From NCBI GenBank assembly GCA_025936275.1, contig JAICTR010000221.1:1-5230 (forward strand): DNA of 5,230 nt, in the 5' to 3' direction. The position numbers were made by a program, and so were the translations under genes. Below are positions 1 through 5,230 of this stretch, in pieces. Each line of letters opens with the position of its first letter. The stretch's first letter is position 1. Under the pieces are notes generated by a model, which searched no databases, was not told where the DNA came from, and worked only from the letters and a program-made list of their open reading frames with translations. The stretch comes from Burkholderiales bacterium (lineage in GTDB: Bacteria > Pseudomonadota > Gammaproteobacteria > Burkholderiales > Usitatibacteraceae).

Positions 1-639
1 GTAGATCTGCGAAAGCGGGTTCTCCTGGCCGTCCATGACGCCCGTCTGCAGCGCCGTGAACACTTCCGAGAACTTCATCGGCGAGGGGTTCGCGCCATAG
101 GCCTGGAACATCTTCACGCGCCATTTGCCCTCGGGCGTGCGCAGCTTGATGCCCTCGAGGTCCGCGGGCGTGACGATCGGGCGCTTGTTGTTGGTGATCT
201 GGCGGAAGCCGTTCTCCCACAGGCCCAGCACCTTGTAGCCCTTCTTCTCGGCGGAAGGCTCGATCTTCGACCAGAACACCTGCTCGCCGATCTTCTTCAT
301 GTGCTCGCGGCTCTTCACCAGGTACGGCATCTCGAAGACGCCGAACATGTCGGCGATCGAGGACATGATGGTGGAGGGCTCGACCATGTCGATGGTGCCG
401 AGCTTGAGCTTCTGCATCATCTGCTTGTCGCCGCCGAGCTGGCTCGAGCCGTAGGTGACGATCTTGTACTTGCCGCCGAGGCGCGCATTGGCGAGCTCGG
501 CGAAATGGTCGGCGGCGGCGCCGATGAGCGATCCGGGTTCCCCGACGTGGCCGAGCTTCAACTCCGTTTGCGCCGCGACCGGCAGGGCGCCGGCGAGCAG
601 CGCCGCGGCGAGCGCGGCGCGCAGGATGACTGTCTTCAT
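1..639 (-). CDS. dctP: TRAP transporter solute-binding protein, DctP family (partial, 3' end missing)
   Basis: This is the periplasmic receptor of a tripartite ATP-independent periplasmic (TRAP) transporter. In this family it captures an organic acid and hands it to the DctQ/DctM membrane subunits, which use an ion gradient for import. The reading frame is open from ATG at 639 to the left edge and gives 213 residues, about two thirds of the usual 320-340. Residues 1-23 form a Sec signal peptide (Lys2, hydrophobic core, VAA before Gln24). The mature part begins TELKLGHV and carries family landmarks: SSQLGGDKQMMQ (65-76), FEMPYL (102-107), GFRQITN (144-150), GIKLRTPE (163-170) and DGQENP (203-208). 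Arg167 is in the position of the conserved arginine that binds the ligand carboxylate, and Arg146 is the second conserved arginine. The actual ligand cannot be read from the sequence. The membrane subunits are probably encoded beyond the left edge. The MFS gene diverges from the same intergenic region. Confidence 0.95.
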   Translation of the reverse strand, partial: MKTVILRAALAAALLAGALPVAAQTELKLGHVGEPGSLIGAAADHFAELANARLGGKYKIVTYGSSQLGGDKQMMQKLKLGTIDMVEPSTIMSSIADMFGVFEMPYLVKSREHMKKIGEQVFWSKIEPSAEKKGYKVLGLWENGFRQITNNKRPIVTPADLEGIKLRTPEGKWRVKMFQAYGANPSPMKFSEVFTALQTGVMDGQENPLSQIY

Positions 640-649
640 GGCGGTCGAT

Positions 650-656
650 CTCCTCT
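650..656 (-). promoter_or_regulatory. Ribosome binding site of the TRAP solute-binding protein gene
   Basis: On the minus strand AGAGGAG lies 10 bases upstream of the ATG at 639. It contains an AGGAG core complementary to the 16S rRNA tail. The spacing is slightly long, but the site is the best purine-rich stretch upstream. It supports the chosen start, as does the signal peptide that begins there. Confidence 0.7.
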
Positions 657-680
657 GGTTTGTTGTCTTCCGGGACCTGC

Positions 681-707
681 TTTGTACCGGTAGTCTAAAT
701 CGTGCAA
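681..707 (-). promoter_or_regulatory. Possible promoter for the TRAP solute-binding protein gene
   Basis: Reading leftward, TTGCAC (702-707) resembles a -35 box and TACAAA (681-686) resembles a -10 box. They are separated by only 15 bases, shorter than the preferred 17, so the match is weak. The position is plausible: it lies in the AT-richer divergent region and would leave a leader of roughly 35 bases before the ATG at 639. The 8-base palindrome TACCGGTA (685-692) overlaps the -10 side and could be a regulatory half-site. All of this is inference from motif resemblance. Confidence 0.25.
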
Positions 708-743
708 CGCCGGCGCGTCGATTGGTTCCGGTCCGGCGACTGT

Positions 744-760
744 TACGGGCCGTATACAAT
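744..760 (+). promoter_or_regulatory. Possible -10 element and palindromic operator upstream of the MFS gene
   Basis: TATACAAT at 753-760 contains TACAAT, a five-of-six match to the -10 consensus, and stands out in a GC-rich setting. No convincing -35 box lies 16-18 bases upstream, so the promoter may need an activator or be spurious. The palindrome GTATAC (752-757) sits in CGTATACA (751-758). That fits the yGTM-KACy operator consensus known for the FadR subfamily of GntR regulators at all but the last position. The adjoining inverted repeat TACGG-G-CCGTA (744-754) overlaps it. No regulator gene is present in the window. Confidence 0.3.
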
Positions 761-785
761 GGCACCGTCCCTCCTGTCGAACCGA

Positions 786-2009
786 ATGTCCGCCGCCATT
801 CCCGCTTCCACCGCCCTGCGCCGCGACGCCTCGGTGATCTCGCTCGTCGGCTTCGCGCACGGCACCTCGCACTTCTTCCACTTCGTGATGCCGCCGCTCT
901 TCCCGTGGCTGATGCGGGAGTTCGGCCTCACCTTCACGCAGGTGGGATCGGCGATGACGATCTTCTTCGTGGTCTCGGGCGTGGGCCAGGCGCTCGCCGG
1001 ATTCGTGGTCGATCGCCTCGGCGCGCTGCGCGTGCTGTGCGGCGGCGTGGCACTGCTCTCGGCGGGCGGCCTCGCGCTCGCGCTCGCGCCGAGCTTTCCC
1101 ATGGTGCTCGTCGCGGCCGCCATCATGGGGCTCGGCAACTGCGTCTTCCATCCGGCCGATTTCACGCTCCTGAACCGGCGCGTCTCCTCGCCGCGGCTGG
1201 GACACGCCTTCTCGGTGCATGGCCTCACCGGCAGCCTCGGCTGGGCCGCGGCGCCGGTCTTCGTGATCGCGCTCGCGCAGGCCTTCGGCTGGCGCATCGC
1301 CGCCGCCGGCGCCGCGGGCGTGGGCCTCCTCGCGCTGGGGTTCCTCTTCGCCAATCGCGGGCTCCTCGACGACACCGAGATCAACGTCGCGGAGGCGGCC
1401 GCGCCGAAGCGCTCCGTCGGATCGTTCGGCTTCCTCGGCGTGGGCGTGGTGTGGATGTGCTTCGCGTTCTTCCTCGTCTCGGTGATGGCGTTCGGTGGGT
1501 TGCAGAACTTCGGCCCGCCGGTGCTCGAGCGCCTCTACGGCGTGACGCTCGCGTTCGCCACCTCCGGCCTCACCGCGTATCTCCTCGGGAGCGCCGCCGG
1601 GGTCGCCACGGGCGGCTTCTTCGCCTCGAAGGGCGAGCGGCAGGATCGCTTGGTCGCGGCGGCGCTGGGTGCCGCCGCGGTGTGCTCGATCGCGCTGGCC
1701 TCCGGCGCCGCGCCGGCGTGGAGCCTCGTCGCGCTGATGGGCATGATGGGATTCGGCGTCGGCTTCTCCGGTCCTTCGCGCGACATCCTGGTGCGCCGCG
1801 CGGCGACCAGCACCTTCGGCTCGGGCGCCTACGGGCGCATCTACGGCTTCGTGTACTCCGGCATCGATACCGGGCTCGCGATCGCGCCGCTCGCCTTCGG
1901 CGAGTTCATGGACGCGGACCGCTACAGCTCGGTGCTGTGGGGCGTGGCGACGATGCAGTGCCTGGCGATCGTCACGGCGCTCGGGGTGGGCTTGCGCTCG
2001 CGGAAGTGA
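786..2009 (+). CDS. MFS transporter, Fsr (fosmidomycin resistance)-like
   Basis: This is a 407-residue inner-membrane protein of the major facilitator superfamily with about 12 predicted helices, the usual size for the family. After a short cytoplasmic N-terminus the first helix starts near residue 16. GFVVDRLGALR (72-82) is the loop 2-3 signature (DRxG), and GGFFASKGERQDR (276-288) is its degenerate counterpart in the second half. A polar loop at 191-213 separates the two six-helix bundles. FAHGTSHFFHF (23-33), GNCVFHPADFTLLN (117-130) and HGLTGSLGW (145-153) resemble the Fsr-type group, which points to proton-coupled export, but the substrate is unknown. The start is uncertain: in-frame ATG 759 would add 9 residues and GTG 702 would add 28. 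ATG 786 is preferred because the -10-like TATACAAT overlaps the 759 codon and the hydrophobic domain begins soon after. None of the three has a good ribosome binding site. The 3' end overlaps the convergent acyltransferase gene by 38 bases. Confidence 0.9.
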   Translation: MSAAIPASTALRRDASVISLVGFAHGTSHFFHFVMPPLFPWLMREFGLTFTQVGSAMTIFFVVSGVGQALAGFVVDRLGALRVLCGGVALLSAGGLALALAPSFPMVLVAAAIMGLGNCVFHPADFTLLNRRVSSPRLGHAFSVHGLTGSLGWAAAPVFVIALAQAFGWRIAAAGAAGVGLLALGFLFANRGLLDDTEINVAEAAAPKRSVGSFGFLGVGVVWMCFAFFLVSVMAFGGLQNFGPPVLERLYGVTLAFATSGLTAYLLGSAAGVATGGFFASKGERQDRLVAAALGAAAVCSIALASGAAPAWSLVALMGMMGFGVGFSGPSRDILVRRAATSTFGSGAYGRIYGFVYSGIDTGLAIAPLAFGEFMDADRYSSVLWGVATMQCLAIVTALGVGLRSRK

Positions 2010-3168
2010 TGAACGGCTGCTCCACCCAGCGCCACGACGTCCACGCGACCGCGCCGAGCAGCGCGAGATAAGCCGGCAACGCGAGCCATCCCTCCACGCC
2101 GCGCGCGTAGAGATTCCACAACAGCAGCAACGGGAAATGGTAGAGGTACGCGGAGTAGCTCACGCGTCCCGCGAAGGCGAGCGGTCCGCCTCCGAGCACG
2201 CTGATCGCGAACCGGCCGCGCGCGGTCGCCGCGAGCCAGAGCAGCATCGCCAGCGCGACCATCGCCGGCATGCGCGCGAACGCCGCGGGAATCGCGAGGC
2301 CGCCCGCGAGGCTCGCCGCGAGGAGCAACGCTGCCGCGATCGCGATGCCGAGCCGCGACATCGCATCGCCCGGTCCCGCTTCCCGGTCGCGCCGCGCGAG
2401 CCAGGCGCGCGCGAGCACGATGCCGAGCGTGAAGTGCGCGGCAAAGGCGGGAAGCTGGATCGCGAGCACCTCGCGTACCCTCGCTTCGGGCCAGCGCCAG
2501 TGCGCGCCCAGCGAAAGATACGCGTCGATCACCGGGCGCATGTCGTGCGCCGCATCCCACTGCCAGGCGAGGGCGGCGGCGATCGCGATCGCCGCGGTGC
2601 GCCAGGGCATGCGCACGAAGAGCGGCATCGCGAGCGGCAGCAGCAGGTAGAACTGCGCCTCGATCGCGAGCGTCCACAAAGCGCCGTTCGCCCCCAGCGA
2701 GCCGCTGGTGAGCGGCGTCGTGTTGTGCAGGAAGAGCCCGTGCGCGACGCCGTTCCAGAGATCCACCCACACGTCGCTGCGCCAATACTTGCGCCCGTGC
2801 AGGAGCGGCATCACCAGCGTGAAGAGCAGCAGGAGCTGCAGGTAATACGCGGGCACGATGCGTCGGATGCGCCGCAGGTAGAAGCCGCGCGCGGAGGGCG
2901 CGGGCGCCCCGCGCCGCCCATGCGCGTACCACGGCAGCGCGAGGAGGAAGCCGGAGAGAAGGAAGAAGAGGTCGACGCCGAGGTAGCCGTTGCGCGCCAG
3001 CGCATCGAGCGGCGGCACGGCGCGAAGCGCCTCGATCCACGGATCGGCGATGCCCGCCGCGCCGCGCAGCACGACCCAGTGGAACGCGATCACCCAGAGC
3101 ACCGCCAGGCCGCGTACACCCGCGAGCGGCGCGATGTAGCCGATCTCGTCGCGCACGCCCTCGCGCAT
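1972..3168 (-). CDS. Acyltransferase 3 family (OafA/YrhL-like) integral membrane acyltransferase
   Basis: This 398-residue, multi-helix inner-membrane protein matches the standalone acyltransferase-3 family (PF01757). Members transfer acetyl or other acyl groups to extracytoplasmic glycans, lipids or secondary metabolites. Landmarks in order: APLAGVRGLAVLWVIAFHW (13-31, with the family Arg19 and His30); GYLGVDLFFLLSGFLLALPW (61-80); the basic loop YLRRIRRIVPAYY (97-109); LWTLAIEAQFYLLLPL (164-179, Glu170); RVSYSAYLYHFPLLLLW (335-351, His344); and the closing WRWVEQPFI (379-387). There is no C-terminal SGNH domain, so this is the short form. The start is ATG 3168: it shares one base with the TGA stop of the upstream lipocalin gene (TGATG) and leaves only a short tail before helix 1. 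Longer in-frame extensions run over that gene and lack domain character. No strong ribosome binding site is seen, which fits translational coupling. The acceptor is unknown. Confidence 0.92.
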   Translation of the reverse strand: MREGVRDEIGYIAPLAGVRGLAVLWVIAFHWVVLRGAAGIADPWIEALRAVPPLDALARNGYLGVDLFFLLSGFLLALPWYAHGRRGAPAPSARGFYLRRIRRIVPAYYLQLLLLFTLVMPLLHGRKYWRSDVWVDLWNGVAHGLFLHNTTPLTSGSLGANGALWTLAIEAQFYLLLPLAMPLFVRMPWRTAAIAIAAALAWQWDAAHDMRPVIDAYLSLGAHWRWPEARVREVLAIQLPAFAAHFTLGIVLARAWLARRDREAGPGDAMSRLGIAIAAALLLAASLAGGLAIPAAFARMPAMVALAMLLWLAATARGRFAISVLGGGPLAFAGRVSYSAYLYHFPLLLLWNLYARGVEGWLALPAYLALLGAVAWTSWRWVEQPFITSASASPPRAP

Positions 3169-4238
3169 CAGAAGGGCACCCGCCCGGCGTATCCGGTGAG
3201 CTCGAGATAGCCGCGCCCCGCGGCGAGGCCTGCGCCGGAGAGGCGCACCGCGCCTTCCCAATAGAGCGTGCCGGTGCTCGCGCGCGCATCGAGCTCCTGG
3301 TCGTCCATGAGCGGCGCGAGGGCCCAGCGCTTGCCGGCGACCTCCACCGCCATCGCGACCGGGTACTCGACGCCGGTGCGTGGCGAGCGCCAGCGCCGCA
3401 GCGCGGTGAAGCGCACCGCGTCCCCCGAGTAGGAGACGGCGGCGCCGTCCTTCGCGCGCAGCGTCGCCTGCGACCACAGCACCGAGCCATCCTTGGCACG
3501 CATGCGGAAGGCCATCAGCGCCGTCCCGTCGTCGAGGTTCGCGCCGAGCCAGTCCCATCCTTGCGCGTCCGGCGCCAGCAGCTCGCTCGACCATTCATGG
3601 TCGAGCCATGCGACGCCCGACACCTCGCGCGTGCCGGCCGCGGTGCGCACGCGGCCCTTCACGGCGAGCTGCGGCTCGCTGTAGTAGTAGCTCGCCTGCG
3701 TGGCGAGCGGCCCCTTGCGGCTGAACCCGCGATCGCCTTCGAGGAGCACCGGCTGCGTGGGCGCGGCCTCGAGTGCGAGCGCGAAATCCTCGGCGTCGAT
3801 GCGCGCTTCGTAGTGGTTCGCCTCGCGCACAAGCGACCAATCGTCGATGCGCACGTCGGTGTCGTCCTCCTTCGCGAACACGAGGCCGTCGTAGGCACGC
3901 ACCGAGCGCTCGCCGTGCAGCAGCCGCCCGCGCGCCGGATCGGAGAGCGCGGCGTGGGCGAAGAGGAGCTGCGAAGGACTGAAGCGGCTGGGATTGCCTT
4001 CGGCCGCGGGATTGCGCACGCGGAAGAAGGTGACCTGGAAGCCGAGCGGCCCGGCGGCGCCCTCGAGGTTGCCGGTGAGGTACCACCACTCGATGCGATG
4101 CAGCGGATGCGCGCCGAGGTCGCGCGGAAATCGCAGCGCGTGCCCGGGCACGACCGGCGCGTAGGGTGCCTGCGCGAAGAGCGGCGCGGCGGCCGCCAGC
4201 CCCACGGCCGCGGCGATGAGCGCGAGGCGTCTACGCAT
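3168..4238 (-). CDS. Exported lipocalin-like protein, AttH/CrtC (carotenoid 1,2-hydratase-like) family
   Basis: This is a 356-residue secreted protein of the AttH/CrtC family, built from two lipocalin-like beta-barrel domains (N-terminal CrtC-type PF07143, C-terminal lipocalin_9 type). A signal peptide covers residues 1-23 (MRRR, then an Ala/Leu-rich core ending FAQ). The hallmark FPRDLGAHPLHRIEWWYLTG (37-56) carries Asp40, His44, Arg48 and EWWY at 50-53. It is followed by GFQVTFFRVRN (66-76), AHAALSDP (94-101), SYYYSEP (183-189), WLDHEWSS (211-218), GWDWLGANLDDG (227-238), DDQELDA (312-318) and GYLELTGY (343-350). Automatic annotation often calls such proteins carotenoid 1,2-hydratase or hydroxyneurosporene synthase. 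With no carotenoid genes here and an ABC permease next door, a periplasmic hydrophobic-ligand binding role of the AttH type is more likely. The start ATG overlaps the permease stop by 8 bases (ATGCGTAG), and the TGA stop overlaps the acyltransferase start by one base. Confidence 0.92.
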   Translation of the reverse strand: MRRRLALIAAAVGLAAAAPLFAQAPYAPVVPGHALRFPRDLGAHPLHRIEWWYLTGNLEGAAGPLGFQVTFFRVRNPAAEGNPSRFSPSQLLFAHAALSDPARGRLLHGERSVRAYDGLVFAKEDDTDVRIDDWSLVREANHYEARIDAEDFALALEAAPTQPVLLEGDRGFSRKGPLATQASYYYSEPQLAVKGRVRTAAGTREVSGVAWLDHEWSSELLAPDAQGWDWLGANLDDGTALMAFRMRAKDGSVLWSQATLRAKDGAAVSYSGDAVRFTALRRWRSPRTGVEYPVAMAVEVAGKRWALAPLMDDQELDARASTGTLYWEGAVRLSGAGLAAGRGYLELTGYAGRVPF

Positions 4239-5230
4239 CGTCCTTCACCGCGGCGAGCGCCTCGCCGCGCACCGCGAACGTCCCGCTCGCTCGAGCACCG
4301 ATCGCGCACAGGGCGACGATCGCCGCGATCAGCGCCGCGAGAGCGCCGAGCGGCCAATGCACCGCGAGCGACCAGTGGAAGGACTGGCGATTCACGACCC
4401 GCACCAGCACGAAGCTCGTCATGATTCCCGAGGCGAGGCCGATCGCCGCGCCGAGGGCACCCGCGGCCGCGCCTTCGAGCGCGAGGAGTCGCAGGATGTC
4501 GCGGCGCCGCAGTCCCAGGAAGCGCAGCACGCCGAACTCGCGGCGCCGCGACCATGCGAGCGCGGCGAAGCTGGCGGTGATGCCGGCGAGCCCGATGGCG
4601 ATCGCGATCGCCTCGAGAGCGTAGGTCACCGCGAAGGTGCGATCGAAGATCTCGAGCGAGCGCCGCCGCAGGGTTCCCGCCTCCTCGAACGCGAGCCCCT
4701 TCGCCTCGGGAAGCGCCGTGCGGATCGCCGCTTCGGCCCGCGCGGCCCGCACGCCCGGCGCGAGGTGCAGCGCCATCTCGCTCGCCCGCGTATCGCCGGT
4801 GATGCGGCGGAAATCGTCGAGCGGCATCACGACCGAGCCCCAGGTGCGGGCGAAGTCGCGGATCACCGCGGCGACCCGCACCGGCACGGCGCGTCCCGCG
4901 ATCGGCAGCACGATGCGATCGCCCGGATGCCATCCCTCGAGGTCGCGCGCCGCCTCCGAGATCCACACGTGCGGCTCGGGTGCGCGCGGCGGCATCGCGC
5001 GCGGCTCGGCCTGGTAGCCCTCGAGGATGCGCGCGTCGATCGGCCGCGCGATGAGCGTGAGCGGTTCGGATCGCGCACCGAGGGCGAGGCGGTCGAGGCG
5101 CAGCGGCTCGCTCGCGCGAATCTCGGGCAGCCGCTCGATCGCGCGCTGCTGCGCCTCGGAGAGGAATCCGGTGTCCCCGCCCGCGGCGGTGCGCAGGTAG
5201 AGGTCCGCGCCCACGATGCCGCCCAGCCAC
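4231..5230 (-). CDS. ABC transporter permease, FtsX/MacB-like (partial, 5' end missing)
   Basis: This is the C-terminal 332 residues of an FtsX-family ABC permease; the N-terminal part lies beyond the right edge. The visible N-terminal portion (about residues 1-195) is an extracytoplasmic MacB-type core. It starts WLGGIVGADLYLR and includes HVWISEAARDLEGWHPGDRI, typical of permeases that act on lipoproteins, lipids or peptides. A C-terminal FtsX domain follows with three membrane segments near visible residues 201-226, 250-278 and 289-312. Between the first two lies the cytoplasmic coupling loop SRRREFGVLRFLGLRRRDI, the usual contact with the ATPase. The tail ends AVRGEALAAVKDDA, then TAG. 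A GTG at 5214 is in frame but is almost certainly an internal Val codon, since coding signal continues to the edge. The stop lies inside the next gene's start (8-base overlap), so the two are co-transcribed. By analogy with attEFGH loci an ABC ATPase gene should lie upstream. Confidence 0.9.
   Translation of the reverse strand, partial: WLGGIVGADLYLRTAAGGDTGFLSEAQQRAIERLPEIRASEPLRLDRLALGARSEPLTLIARPIDARILEGYQAEPRAMPPRAPEPHVWISEAARDLEGWHPGDRIVLPIAGRAVPVRVAAVIRDFARTWGSVVMPLDDFRRITGDTRASEMALHLAPGVRAARAEAAIRTALPEAKGLAFEEAGTLRRRSLEIFDRTFAVTYALEAIAIAIGLAGITASFAALAWSRRREFGVLRFLGLRRRDILRLLALEGAAAGALGAAIGLASGIMTSFVLVRVVNRQSFHWSLAVHWPLGALAALIAAIVALCAIGARASGTFAVRGEALAAVKDDA
4241..4249 (-). promoter_or_regulatory. 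Possible ribosome binding site of the AttH-like gene, inside the permease gene
   Basis: On the minus strand GGTGAAGGA precedes the ATG at 4238. The AAGGA part is only 2 bases from the start codon, which is too close. GGTGA (4245-4249), which also pairs with the 16S tail, has a better spacing of 6 bases. The site lies within the last codons of the permease, so initiation is probably helped by terminating ribosomes. Confidence 0.4.

Noticed and set aside
455..2071. A 538-residue plus-strand frame spanning the TRAP and MFS genes
   Set aside because: It is Arg/Ala-rich, has no domain features, and overlaps two well-supported genes in another frame or strand.
2137..3210. A 357-residue plus-strand frame opposite the acyltransferase
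   Set aside because: The composition is dominated by Arg, Glu and Ala with no recognisable motif, as expected for the antisense shadow of a high-GC membrane protein gene.
1922..3594. Very long open frames on the minus strand over the acyltransferase region, including an apparent 540-residue version of the acyltransferase starting at 3594
   Set aside because: The extra N-terminal part is Arg/Gly-rich and out of frame with the AttH-like gene it covers. It is a by-product of high GC with few stop codons. The real start is the coupled ATG at 3168.
3561..4424. A 287-residue plus-strand frame opposite the AttH-like gene
   Set aside because: It is antisense to a gene with clear family hallmarks, and its protein is low-complexity and Arg-rich.
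3659..5230. A 523-residue minus-strand frame crossing the permease/AttH boundary
   Set aside because: It is out of frame with both recognised genes and Arg/Ser/Pro-rich. The FtsX and lipocalin motifs are found in the other frames, so this is not a fusion protein.
1..5230. tRNA, rRNA, CRISPR arrays, insertion sequences, intrinsic terminators or riboswitches
   Set aside because: No characteristic cloverleaf, repeat-spacer pattern, transposase, terminal inverted repeats or hairpin plus T-run was seen on either strand by eye.

Overview
The window is very GC-rich (by eye close to 70% G+C) and gene-dense, with a strong G/C bias at third codon positions. There is no sign of a mobile element, RNA gene or CRISPR array. 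A TRAP-type solute receptor, an Fsr-like MFS transporter and an AttH-type lipocalin operon together suggest a Gram-negative proteobacterium, most likely a betaproteobacterium (Burkholderiales or a relative). This placement comes from gene content and composition only and was not tested by any search.

Layout, left to right. (1) Positions 1-639, minus strand: N-terminal 213 residues of a TRAP-transporter periplasmic solute-binding protein (DctP family), cut by the left edge. (2) Positions 640-785: a less GC-rich divergent intergenic region with a ribosome binding site, weak promoter candidates facing both ways, and a GTATAC-centred palindrome that could be a GntR-type operator. (3) Positions 786-2009, plus strand: a 12-helix MFS transporter resembling the fosmidomycin-resistance (Fsr) group. 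(4) Positions 1972-5230, minus strand: three tightly overlapping genes read leftward. In transcription order they are an FtsX/MacB-like ABC permease (5' end outside the window), an exported AttH/CrtC-type lipocalin-like protein and an acyltransferase-3 (OafA/YrhL) membrane acyltransferase. The last gene overlaps the 3' end of the MFS gene tail to tail by 38 bases.

How the genes may work together. The permease-lipocalin pair matches the conserved attEFGH-type arrangement (ABC ATPase, FtsX-like permease, AttH), which is thought to move or present a hydrophobic envelope ligand. Its ATPase gene would be expected just beyond the right edge. The acyltransferase is joined to AttH by a one-base stop/start overlap, so it is probably translationally coupled and may modify the same lipid or glycan ligand; this is inference. 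The left half is a separate divergent pair of uptake and efflux-type transporter genes that may share regulation. No clearly new system is visible. The acyltransferase extension of the AttH operon is the most interesting point.
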